A stretch of DNA of 64,000 bases from JAHJKV01 sp963678135 (GTDB taxonomy: Bacteria > Desulfobacterota > Desulfovibrionia > Desulfovibrionales > Desulfovibrionaceae): contig OY782667.1 of the NCBI GenBank assembly GCA_963678135.1, positions 1,550,001 through 1,614,000 on the forward strand. The letters run 5' to 3'. Within the stretch, counting starts at the first letter, position 1. Each line of letters begins with the position of its first letter. This document shows, one piece after another, positions 23,875 to 32,367 of the stretch. A model generated the notes under the pieces. The model did not search any database. It was not told the DNA's origin and saw nothing but the letters and a program-made list of their open reading frames with translations. The position numbers and the translations under genes were made by a program.

Positions 23875-26800
23875 ATGAAATATTGGCGACTTGGTCTGGA
23901 TATTGGCAGTAATTCAATTGGCTGGGCGGTTTTGGAACTAGCGCAAACAGAAGGACAAACTTCGCTTGCCCCCTGCAAACTTGTGGATATGGGGGTTCGC
24001 ATTTTTCTTGATGGACGTGAACCAGCAGGAAAAGATGCAAAAACTGGATTGCCTAAAATCGGGGAATCTCTTGCTGTTGAAAGACGAAACGCAAGGGGTA
24101 TGCGAAGAAATAGAGACCGCAGACTGAAACGCATCCGGCAATTTGCAGAAAAGCTTGTGGAATTTGGGCTTGTGGCTGCTAAAGGCGTAGCTGGAAGGGA
24201 AAAATATAAGACTGGCAGTCTTGATATGAAAAAAAAATGTTCAATCTATAATATTGATCCTTATGCTGCCAGAAGCAATGCTGCCCAAAAAATTGTTGGC
24301 AAAGATGAGCTGGCTAGGGCTCTTTTCCATCTTTGCAAAAGACGTGGTTTTCTTTCTAATCGCAAGACAGACGGCGAAGACAAAGATGTCACTGAACGCA
24401 AGGCAAATATGAAAAATCTTGCTACTTTGCTTGAAAAAGAAAAAATAACGCTTGGGCAATATCTTTATAACCGGCTTCAGGCTGGAAAGCATATTCGTTT
24501 TCGTGGTGCTGAATTTGATAAGGATGAAAACAGCGAAAAAATTGCTATCTATCCTACCAGAGCTATGTATGTGCAGGAATTTGAAAAAATACGCGAGGTG
24601 CAAGGAAATCAATACCTTTCAAATGAACAATGGGACGAACTTTTTAATATTTTTAGCTTTCAACGTCCGCTCATGGCTCAAAAAGTCGGAGTCTGTACTT
24701 TTGAGCATGGCCGTGATGGGCGAGAAGAGCATCCACGAGCGTCACGTCACCTGCCTCTTGCCCATACTTTCCGGATTATTCAAGAGGTGAATAATCTTCG
24801 TTATCAAACAGATACAGGTGAAATTGCTCTGAGCCCTGAGCAGCGTAAAATTTTGTACGATACATTAGAGCATAAAAAAAGCATGACGTTTAATGCAATA
24901 CATACAGCCTTAAAATTGAATAAAACGCAAAAGTTTAATTTAGAAAGTAATCGAAGAAACAAGTTGCTTGGTAATGCTACTGCTTGTGAGATGCGAGCTA
25001 TCTTTGAAATTCATGAACATGATTGGGATAGCTTAGAGGCTGATATTCAAAATGATATTGTTCAAACCATACTTGATGCAAATAATCTTGAAGATTTTTT
25101 AATAGTCAACAGAGAACAAGGCTGGAACTTCCCTGCTGCACTTATTCGAGAGCTTTCCAAAAAATATTATTCTTCCTCGCATGGGCATATTTCTTTGCAG
25201 TGCATGAAAAAATTGATTCCACTTATGCGTGAGGGCAAACAGTACTGGGAAGCAGCCAGAGAAATCTATGGAGACCATACTGACTATAGCCAGTTTGCAA
25301 CAGGAGAAGTACTGGATGAACTGCCGTATTATGGAGAGGTTTTGCGAGGAGCGACTTCTCCTGTTCGGGTTACAGCAAAAACTCCTGAGGATGAAAAGCT
25401 TTACGGCAAAATAGCGAACCCTACAGTGCATGTAGCCTTGAACCAGCTGCGTAAACTAATCAATGCCTTGCTGAAACGATATGGCTCTCCTTATGAAATA
25501 CATCTTGAACTGGCTCGAGAAGTAAAAACCGCAGGGAAAAAGTATAAGGAACTGCTCAAAAAACTTGGGGAAAATACTGAGGAGAATGAAAAACGCCGCA
25601 AAAAACTTGAAGAAAATGGACAAGAAAGTTCAGGGCTGAATATTCTTAAATTAAAACTTTGGGAGGAGCTTGCTGAGGCTGGAAGCAACTTAGGACGTTT
25701 GGACGTATATACAGGGCGAGCTATTAGCTTTGCTCAGCTTTTAAGCGATGAAATTGAGATAGAGCACATACTTCCGTATAGCCGTACTTATGATAACGCT
25801 AAAAATAACCTGACCGTAACCTTTCGTGATGTGAATAGGCGAAAGAAAAATATACTACCCTATGATTTTGCCTTAAGCGATCCTGCTATCGACCCAGAAG
25901 AAATGCTGCTTCGCACGCAAAGTTTACCAAAAGGCAAAAGATGGCGTTTTCAAAAAGATGCTGCCCAAATATATGAGCAAATTATTACGAAAAATATGAG
26001 CCATGAGGAGCGCAAAGAATATGACGCTGATAATAGCGGAGGCTTTATTGCTCGGCAATTAGTGGATACCAAGTATATTTCGCGAATTGCTGCCCGTTAT
26101 CTTGTACCTGTAGTAGGCGAACCTTCAAGGGTTATTCCTGTTAATGGACATATAACAAACCGCATACGGCAAAAATGGAATATCAATGCTCTTAAGGCAA
26201 AAGGAGAGGACACGGAAAGGCAGGATCATCGCCATCATGCTGAGGATGCACTTATTGTGGCTTTGGCCAGCAAAGGGCTTCTAAAAAGCATTGCTGATGA
26301 AACCCGTGCCAAGCAGGAAGAACGAAAAGACTACCGCGCAAAACTTAAATTCCCCCAGCGGCCTCAGTGGGTAACAGATGCGAAAATTAAAGAAGTCGCA
26401 GACAGAATAAATGTCTCTTTTAGAGAAAATCATAGCCGGGAAGCAAAGCTATATACAGAAACTGCCTATGGTATACTCCCCCCTGATGACCCTTGGGCAA
26501 AACAACACGGATTTAACGCAGTAGTACGGCGCGCTATTGTAGCCCTTAAGGAAAATGAAAAAGCTCAAATTAGAGATGATACAGTCCGTTTAGCCATTGA
26601 TGACTTCCTTAAACAACCAGAAATCAAGGCTATCTCGAAATGGGCAGATAAAATGGCAAAATTAGCGCAAACAAAAATACAGATTGGTAAGGCAAAAAAT
26701 AAAGTCCGTATACGAGCCGTTCGTATTGGCATTACCAATCAGTCAATAACTCGAATTCCAAGTGCGTCCTATAAAGGATATTCCACTGATTCTATTGCCT

Positions 26801-27192
26801 TTTGCGATATTTGGCATACACCTGTGCATAACAAAAAAGGAAAATTTACAGGGAAATGGAAATATGTCGGGAAGTATGTAAATTATGTCGATGCCCTGCG
26901 TTTTGATGGAAACGAAGAAGGCCTGTATGAAAAATACAAGCCACACCCAGCAGCAAAGAAAATCATGCGTGTTTTTAAGAATGATATGGTCTTTCTTAAA
27001 GTTGAGGATGAAGAAAAAAATATAACCTGGCAGCTCACGCGCATCGCTGGTTTTTCTACTACAGATAATAAACTTGATGTCCGGCCTCATACGGAAAGTG
27101 AGAGCAAGCAAAAGTTCAAAACTATCCCTGTGCTGATGGAAAAAATGAGTATGCAAAAAGTACGAGTCAGTGTGGATGGACGAATTTTTTAG
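23875..27192 (+). CDS. cas9: Type II-C CRISPR nuclease Cas9
   Basis: RNA-guided double-strand nuclease of 1105 residues, the compact II-C size (N. meningitidis Cas9 is 1082). RuvC-I LGLDIGSNSIGWAV gives D9; an arginine-rich bridge helix (ERRNARGMRRNRDRRLKR) follows. RuvC-II HLELAREV gives E545. HNH EIEHILPYSRTYDNAKNN gives H631 and, 23 residues on, N654. RuvC-III HRHHAEDALIVAL gives H788 and D791. All catalytic residues are present, so cleavage activity is expected. AAGGA lies 9 nt before the ATG. The C-terminal PAM-reading region is divergent and the PAM cannot be predicted here. Confidence 0.97.
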   Translation: MKYWRLGLDIGSNSIGWAVLELAQTEGQTSLAPCKLVDMGVRIFLDGREPAGKDAKTGLPKIGESLAVERRNARGMRRNRDRRLKRIRQFAEKLVEFGLVAAKGVAGREKYKTGSLDMKKKCSIYNIDPYAARSNAAQKIVGKDELARALFHLCKRRGFLSNRKTDGEDKDVTERKANMKNLATLLEKEKITLGQYLYNRLQAGKHIRFRGAEFDKDENSEKIAIYPTRAMYVQEFEKIREVQGNQYLSNEQWDELFNIFSFQRPLMAQKVGVCTFEHGRDGREEHPRASRHLPLAHTFRIIQEVNNLRYQTDTGEIALSPEQRKILYDTLEHKKSMTFNAIHTALKLNKTQKFNLESNRRNKLLGNATACEMRAIFEIHEHDWDSLEADIQNDIVQTILDANNLEDFLIVNREQGWNFPAALIRELSKKYYSSSHGHISLQCMKKLIPLMREGKQYWEAAREIYGDHTDYSQFATGEVLDELPYYGEVLRGATSPVRVTAKTPEDEKLYGKIANPTVHVALNQLRKLINALLKRYGSPYEIHLELAREVKTAGKKYKELLKKLGENTEENEKRRKKLEENGQESSGLNILKLKLWEELAEAGSNLGRLDVYTGRAISFAQLLSDEIEIEHILPYSRTYDNAKNNLTVTFRDVNRRKKNILPYDFALSDPAIDPEEMLLRTQSLPKGKRWRFQKDAAQIYEQIITKNMSHEERKEYDADNSGGFIARQLVDTKYISRIAARYLVPVVGEPSRVIPVNGHITNRIRQKWNINALKAKGEDTERQDHRHHAEDALIVALASKGLLKSIADETRAKQEERKDYRAKLKFPQRPQWVTDAKIKEVADRINVSFRENHSREAKLYTETAYGILPPDDPWAKQHGFNAVVRRAIVALKENEKAQIRDDTVRLAIDDFLKQPEIKAISKWADKMAKLAQTKIQIGKAKNKVRIRAVRIGITNQSITRIPSASYKGYSTDSIAFCDIWHTPVHNKKGKFTGKWKYVGKYVNYVDALRFDGNEEGLYEKYKPHPAAKKIMRVFKNDMVFLKVEDEEKNITWQLTRIAGFSTTDNKLDVRPHTESESKQKFKTIPVLMEKMSMQKVRVSVDGRIF

Positions 27193-27215
27193 ACCATAAA
27201 CCCTAAACTTGCAGC

Positions 27216-27250
27216 AAAAGCCCTCCGATACTTTATATTGGAGGGCTTTT
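27216..27250 (+). promoter_or_regulatory. Hairpin between cas9 and cas1 that includes the cas1 ribosome-binding site
   Basis: Perfect 11-bp stem AAAAGCCCTCC / GGAGGGCTTTT with a 13-nt loop. The 3' arm contains GGAGGG, the Shine-Dalgarno of cas1 (ATG at 27253). It could end cas9 transcripts (weak T4 tail) and hide the cas1 start on messages that read through. Confidence 0.8.
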
Positions 27251-27252
27251 GT

Positions 27253-28152
27253 ATGGTTGATGGTATAATAGAAATTTCTGAAGACGGACAATATGTTTCA
27301 AAGTATCACGGTTTTCTTATCGTATCCTCAAAAGGTACAGAGCAAGGCCGTATACCGCTAAGCGAGGTTGCTGCAGTTATTTTTTCTGCTAATCAAGTAC
27401 AAATTTCCAAAAAAATTCTTATCGCACTTGCTGAACACAATGCTGCAGTTATTTGTTGCGGAGCAAATTACTTGCCTGTTTCAATGAGCCTTCCTTATGC
27501 TGGAAATTTTGAAGCTGGGCATCGTATGCGTTGTCAAATTGCTGCCAAAGCAACGCTTTCTAAAAAACTGTGGCAAAGAATAATTCAAGAAAAAGTGAGG
27601 AACCAAGCCATGGTTCTTGACTGGGTGGGTAAAGAAAATATTGGGAAAAAACTTCGAGCCATGGCAAAAAAAGTTCGCTCCGGTGATCCTGATAACATGG
27701 AAGCTCAAGCAGCAAGAGAATATTGGCCACATGTGATTCGCCCACAATTTCGACGTGAGCGCACTGCTGATGATGAAAATATTCTTTTTAACTATTGCTA
27801 TACAATTTTACGCTCCGCCGTTGCCAGAGCCGTTGTTTCCGTAGGGCTTTTGCCGGCTCTTGGTATGTATCACCGTGCCCGCCTTAATCCATATTCACTT
27901 GTAGATGATCTCATGGAACCATACCGACCTCTTGCAGACAGCCTGGTTATAGAAGCTGTGCATACAATGGATAAGCCCACGGAATTAAAGCCTGAGGTCA
28001 AGCGTGCCTTAGCACGTTTGCTGCGTTTGGACTTAAAAACTGAAACAGGAATTTCTCCGCTCATGGAAACATTACACAATTTAGCATATTCTCTGATGAA
28101 AAGTTATACGCATCAAACAGAGCAACTTCGCTTTGCCAATATGCTCTTATAG
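27253..28152 (+). CDS. cas1: CRISPR integrase Cas1 (type II-C)
   Basis: Metal-dependent integrase that, with Cas2, inserts new spacers. The ATG at 27253 (299 residues) follows GGAGGG by 7 nt; a TTG at 27238 is the longer alternative. Catalytic region: NMEAQAAREYWPHV (glutamate), GMYHRARLNPYSLVDDLMEP (histidine and second acidic cluster). Sequence is typical of subtype II-C. No csn2 or cas4 is present. The locus is cas9-cas1-cas2, the minimal II-C set. Confidence 0.95.
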   Translation: MVDGIIEISEDGQYVSKYHGFLIVSSKGTEQGRIPLSEVAAVIFSANQVQISKKILIALAEHNAAVICCGANYLPVSMSLPYAGNFEAGHRMRCQIAAKATLSKKLWQRIIQEKVRNQAMVLDWVGKENIGKKLRAMAKKVRSGDPDNMEAQAAREYWPHVIRPQFRRERTADDENILFNYCYTILRSAVARAVVSVGLLPALGMYHRARLNPYSLVDDLMEPYRPLADSLVIEAVHTMDKPTELKPEVKRALARLLRLDLKTETGISPLMETLHNLAYSLMKSYTHQTEQLRFANMLL

Positions 28153-28171
28153 TAATTTTTAAGGAGAAAAA

Positions 28172-28504
28172 ATGCGACACGAGCTGAGTGGGTATAGAAT
28201 TATGTGGACAATAGTGATGTTTGATTTACCTGTGGGAACCTCGCAAGAGCGAAGGGTAGCAACGCAATTTAGAAAATCTTTGCTTGATATGGGATTTAAT
28301 ATGGCACAATTTTCTGTGTACTATCGAGTTATGGGCAGCAAAGAGCTTGCAACCCGGTATATTCAATCCATAGAGCGTAAAGTTCCAGAGCATGGGAGCG
28401 TTAATATCCTTTCCATAACAGATAAGCAGTACGAAAACATGATTTGCTTTTTGGGAAGGAAAAAATCTGCCCCACCCCCAGCCCAACAATTGACTCTTTT
28501 TTGA
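28172..28504 (+). CDS. cas2: CRISPR adaptation protein Cas2
   Basis: Ferredoxin-fold partner of Cas1 in spacer acquisition. 110 residues; begins with a short extension, then WTIVMFDLPVGTSQERR, FRKSLLDMGFNMAQFSVYYR, and SVNILSITDKQYENM. The tail ends PAQQLTLF, as in many II-C Cas2 proteins. AAGGAG precedes the ATG, and cas1 ends 19 bp upstream. Confidence 0.94.
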   Translation: MRHELSGYRIMWTIVMFDLPVGTSQERRVATQFRKSLLDMGFNMAQFSVYYRVMGSKELATRYIQSIERKVPEHGSVNILSITDKQYENMICFLGRKKSAPPPAQQLTLF

Positions 28505-28521
28505 AAAAAAATGGATTTTTA

Positions 28522-28544
28522 AGCCCTAAAAAAGGGTTCTTTTT
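28522..28544 (+). terminator. Terminator after cas2
   Basis: Short stem AGCCCT / AGGGTT followed by CTTTTTC, 17 bp beyond the cas2 stop. Weak but well placed. Confidence 0.5.
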
Positions 28545-28560
28545 CTCATTTTTCCTTCCT

Positions 28561-28606
28561 AGATAAGGCGTATTCCTTAAGTATATTAAGGAGCTACGCC
28601 TTATCT
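28561..28606. promoter_or_regulatory. Large hairpin between cas2 and the CRISPR array
   Basis: AGATAAGGCGTA (28561-28572) pairs perfectly with TACGCCTTATCT (28595-28606). Inside, CCTTAA pairs with TTAAGG round a short loop. It abuts the terminal repeat by one base. It may end array transcripts coming from the right and cas transcripts from the left. Confidence 0.75.
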
Positions 28607-29855
28607 AAGTGTAGCAAAAGGGAAAATGAGGTCAAGCCGTAACGGATAAGGTCAGCTATAATCGAGTTTGCCATGAGTGTAGCAGAAGGGAAAATGAGGT
28701 CAAGCCGTAACAGAACGCAGCGTGTGTGCGCTGCAATGTCAAGTGTAGCAGAAGGGAAAATGAGGTCAAGCCGTAACGCCTCTGTCTGGCTGAAAATCCC
28801 AGTTATAAGTGTAGCAGAAGGGAAAATGAGGTCAAGCCGTAACTATACTGACGCTGATGTCTTTACAGACATGAGTGTAGCAGAAGGGAAAATGAGGTCA
28901 AGCCGTAACAGCATCGCAGTTCTGGTCATAGCGTTAAGAAGTGTAGCAGAAGGGAAAATGAGGTCAAGCCGTAACCCATAAGCACGCCCATCACAGGCGG
29001 TAAAAAGTGTAGCAGAAGGGAAAATGAGGTCAAGCCGTAACAATCCGCAGGCTGCTTTGGAAAGAGCTGAAAGTGTAGCAGAAGGGAAAATGAGGTCAAG
29101 CCGTAACGTAATGAGTAGTTTCAAGCATATTTCCCGTAGTGTAGCAGAAGGGAAAATGAGGTCAAGCCGTAACAAATAGCTGCCAACAGCAGAAGCAAAA
29201 ACTAGTGTAGCAGAAGGGAAAATGAGGTCAAGCCGTAACGACGCGGGGCTTTTTCTAAAATATCTACAAAGTGTAGCAGAAGGGAAAATGAGGTCAAGCC
29301 GTAACCGGGTAAGGTTGTAAGCTGGTAAATTCCTGCAGTGTAGCAGAAGGGAAAATGAGGTCAAGCCGTAACGGGAAAGGGTTGCTCCTTTGTCCGAAAA
29401 GAGAGTGTAGCAGAAGGGAAAATGAGGTCAAGCCGTAACCAAGAGCTAGGATATGTAGCGTCAGTTTCTGGAGTGTAGCAGAAGGGAAAATGAGGTCAAG
29501 CCGTAACGCGAAGGAAAATATATACATGAAGCTAAAAGAGTGTAGCAGAAGGGAAAATGAGGTCAAGCCGTAACTTGCGAATTTATATGCAAAACACCAA
29601 CTGCAGTGTAGCAGAAGGGAAAATGAGGTCAAGCCGTAACTATCATAAAGAGTTGGTGATTGATATAAAAAGTGTAGCAGAAGGGAAAATGAGGTCAAGC
29701 CGTAACGGATCTGGCTATGGTGATGGCGAAGGCTTTAGTGTAGCAGAAGGGAAAATGAGGTCAAGCCGTAACTATCGAGCGGGTAGGGCGTTATCCAAAT
29801 AAAGTGTAGCAGAAGGGAAAAAGAGCTGGGTTCACTCTTTTGTACCAGTAGGCGG

Positions 29856-30761
29856 TTAATTTAAGGTGGAGAGTTTTATACTTTCAGCCGCCTTTTGATT
29901 CCAATCCAGAGGGGGTACCCCCTCTGGATTGTTTTGCCTATATACCTGCATAGGCTTTCTTCCGTCAAACGTACTATGAGGACGATGGCTGTTATAAAAA
30001 TTATACCAGCAATTCAAAGCCTTGCTAATCTCACTGCCTGTCGCAAAATCTTTCAAATAAACGCATTCATATTTTAGAGAACGCCAAAGCCGTTCAATCA
30101 TAACATTATCCATCCAACGCCCCCTGCCATCCATTGATATTTTTACCCCCGCTTGTTTGAGAACATTTGTAAATTCGTGACTTGTAAATTGAGAACCTTG
30201 ATCCGTGTTAAATATTTCAGGCTCGCCGTATACATGCAAAGCTTCTTCCAAAGCGCAAACACAAAAATCAGTGTCCATGGTGTTTGACAAGCGCCAAGAC
30301 AACACCGCACGGCTATGCCAGTCCATAATTGCTACATGATACAAAAATCCTTTTTCCATAGGGAGATAGGTGATGTCTGCGCACCAGACTTGATTTGGCT
30401 TTGTTATATCTAAATTTCGCAGCAAATACGGATAGGTCTTATGTTGTGGATTCATTTGGCTTGTCCTTGGTTTTTGATAAATTGCCATCAATCCCATTTT
30501 ACGCATGAGCCGTCGCACCCGATTACGGCCAACCTGATGCCCTTGATCTCGTAAAATGTTACGCATCTGCCGTGAACCTAAAAAAGGGAATTTTAAGAAC
30601 AACTTATCAATATAATTCATAAGAAATACATTGTCTTTAGATTCACCGCGAGGCTGGTAATAGTATGTTGAGCGTTGCAATTTGAGAATAAAGCACTGCT
30701 GTCTAATGCTACGTTTTGAGTGCTTTGTCCCAATGATTTTTCGCCTTTGCTGTGTACTCAA
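29856..30761 (-). CDS. IS3-family transposase OrfB (DDE catalytic part)
   Basis: 301 residues from TTG 30761, or more likely made as an OrfAB fusion. HTH_21 region at the N-terminus (GRNRVRRLMRKMGL), then the rve core: VWCADITYLP (first D), FNTDQGSQFTS (second D), and the third acidic residue in MDNVMIERLWRSLKYE. All three catalytic residues are present. Typical IS3 tail with NSHRPHSTFDGRKPMQVY. Confidence 0.94.
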   Translation of the reverse strand: MSTQQRRKIIGTKHSKRSIRQQCFILKLQRSTYYYQPRGESKDNVFLMNYIDKLFLKFPFLGSRQMRNILRDQGHQVGRNRVRRLMRKMGLMAIYQKPRTSQMNPQHKTYPYLLRNLDITKPNQVWCADITYLPMEKGFLYHVAIMDWHSRAVLSWRLSNTMDTDFCVCALEEALHVYGEPEIFNTDQGSQFTSHEFTNVLKQAGVKISMDGRGRWMDNVMIERLWRSLKYECVYLKDFATGSEISKALNCWYNFYNSHRPHSTFDGRKPMQVYRQNNPEGVPPLDWNQKAAESIKLSTLN

Positions 30762-31045
30762 ATTTTTGCAAAGGCTTGTTCTAAAAAATCTTTTTCTATG
30801 GTGAGTTGACCTATTTTGGCGTGCAGTTCTTTGATTTGTGCTGCCTCATTTTTTTGCTTTCGTGAGTTTTTCTTTGAGAATGAAGCAACAATACTTTCTT
30901 TGGACTGTTTTTTCCATTGTGATATCTGGTTGGGATGTACCCCGTACTTGCTTGCAAGCTCAGACAATGTCTGCTCGCCAGACAAAGCATCCAGTGCTAC
31001 ACGAGCCTTAAATTCAGCACTAAATCGTCTTCTTGTTTGGAACAT
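30758..31045 (-). CDS. IS3-family OrfA (helix-turn-helix)
   Basis: 95 residues: RRRFSAEFKARVALDALSGE, then the helix-turn-helix ELASKYGVHPNQISQWKKQ and a leucine-zipper-like end. It overlaps OrfB in the -1 frame. The A-rich AAAAATTTGA at the overlap is a plausible slippery site for the programmed -1 frameshift known in this family. Confidence 0.92.
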   Translation of the reverse strand: MFQTRRRFSAEFKARVALDALSGEQTLSELASKYGVHPNQISQWKKQSKESIVASFSKKNSRKQKNEAAQIKELHAKIGQLTIEKDFLEQAFAKI

Positions 31046-31794
31046 AAAAAATCTCCTTTAAGAGTCTTTACATCCACCTTAAACACTGGTCTAGTTTTCC
31101 GAACCCAGCTCTAAAATGAGGTCAAGCCGTAACCCTTGGCTTGTGCTGTATAGCGAGAGATTTTAGTGTAGCAGAAGGGAAAATGAGGTCAAGCCGTAAC
31201 AGCTCAAAGGAAAAGACGTCATTGAACTTGAAGTGTAGCAGAAGGGAAAATGAGGTCAAGCCGTAACCAGAGAGGATACGGTACTGGCTACTATCTCAGT
31301 GTAGCAGAAGGGAAAATGAGGTCAAGCCGTAACCTTTACAAAAAGAATTACGCGAAGAATTTGAGTGTAGCAGAAGGGAAAATGAGGTCAAGCCGTAACT
31401 AAAACGTCAAGTCACAGGTGGTCTGACGGAGTGTAGCAGAAGGGAAAATGAGGTCAAGCCGTAACGTTTATGAGGCAATCCCTTTCTGTCTCGTTAGTGT
31501 AGCAGAAGGGAAAATGAGGTCAAGCCGTAACGGAAAATCTTCCTTTTGAACGCGCTAAAGAAGTGTAGCAGAAGGGAAAATGAGGTCAAGCCGTAACCCC
31601 CGTATTTGCGTATGTTATAGTGAATGGAGTGTAGCAGAAGGGAAAATGAGGTCAAGCCGTAACTGCTGACTCTAAGCAGTTTGCCGATGCTGAGTGTAGC
31701 AGAAGGGAAAATGAGGTCAAGCCGTAACTACCTGTAAAGATTATCTATTGCTTTTTTTAGTGTAGCAGAAGGGAAAATGAGGTCAAGCCGTAAC

Positions 31795-32250
31795 TACGGC
31801 ATCAGCTACCCTTCCCTATCATTCTGTGCGTAGTTGCGAAAGTGCAGTGTTTTACACAGCGTTACAGTCTTTCCCCTCTGCCATTAAAGCGCGAAGTCGT
31901 GAAAATCCAGTGGAGTTGCACAGTATGGCAAGCCTCCCCTTTCCGTCATTCTGCGCGAAGTCGCAGAATCCAGCAGAGCCGGATTGTGAGGTTTTGACGT
32001 AGCAAGAGAAGAAGCGAAGAAGAAGAAGAAGAAAAGAGAAAAAGCAAAGAAAAAGAAAAAAAGGATAAGAAAAAGAAGAAGATAAAAACGAAGAACTGGA
32101 TCCTGCGACTACGCGCAGGATGACAAGGAGAGGAACTCCCAGCTCTACTAAACTTTTGCGACTACACGCAGGATGACAAGGAGAGGAACTCCCAGCTCTA
32201 CTAAACTTTTGCGATTACACGCAGGATGACGGAAGGGGGATGTACTGTTT
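31795..32250 (+). repeat. Repeat block between CRISPR array and der (dispersed family, copy 3)
   Basis: No gene. It starts directly at the last CRISPR repeat and holds several copies of the CATTCTGCGCGAAGTCGCAG hairpin unit (around 31830, 31885, 31945), a homopurine tract of about 100 nt (31998-32097) rich in GAAGAA and AAAAGA, then three copies of GCGCAGGATGAC-like units (32105-32230). There is no AT-rich leader as in other CRISPR types. Confidence 0.75.
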
Positions 32251-32367
32251 CCCAGCTCAAGATTTTCCCAACTCAAGATTTTTTCGGCTCAAAGTTTTTC
32301 TCTGCTCAAATCCTTTCCCCAGCTCAACTTTTCCCGACTCAAGGTTTTCCTCAGCTCAGCGTTTTTT
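32251..32367 (+). repeat. Seven imperfect tandem units of about 16 bp overlapping the der stop codon
   Basis: Consensus CCCAGCTCAAGATTTT. Unit starts: 32251, 32267, 32283, 32300, 32317, 32333, 32349. The last unit contains the der stop codon (32356-32358), so the array has grown outwards from the gene end. Confidence 0.8.

Larger units (their letters stand above)
29822..31112 (-). mobile_element. IS3-family insertion sequence inside a CRISPR repeat
   Basis: 1291 bp. Both ends read AGAGCTGGGTTC from outside in (12 of 12 identical), followed by partly matching blocks ACCAGT and TTTAAGGTGGA. It contains orfA and orfB on the minus strand with the IS3 arrangement. The ends, frames and DDE residues are intact, so it is probably recent and potentially active. 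Transposase transcription runs in the same direction as the array. Confidence 0.95.
29818..31116. repeat. AAAA target duplication around the insertion sequence
   Basis: Four A residues at 29818-29821 and 31113-31116 flank the element. Removing one copy plus the element restores a perfect 36-bp CRISPR repeat. Because the site is an A-run, a 3-bp duplication cannot be excluded. Confidence 0.8.
28608..31794 (-). CRISPR. CRISPR array, 29 repeats (one split), 28 spacers
   Basis: 36-bp repeat: on the + strand AGTGTAGCAGAAGGGAAAA then TGAGGTCAAGCCGTAAC. Eighteen intact repeats lie left of the insertion sequence (28608 to 29772), one is split at 29803/31117, and ten lie right of it (31165 to 31794). 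Spacers are mostly 30 bp (range 29-32). The leftmost repeat has one change (A for G) and a 32-bp spacer, marking the old end. The reverse complement starts GTTACGG and ends GCTACACT like Neisseria-type II-C repeats, so transcription runs leftwards. None of the spacers obviously matches the rest of the window by eye. Confidence 0.97.

Noticed and set aside
28673..29802. Long open frames on both strands across the CRISPR repeats
   Set aside because: The translation simply repeats the CRISPR unit (SVAEGKMRSSRN or LRLDLIFPSATL), a result of its 36-bp length and near-66-bp period.
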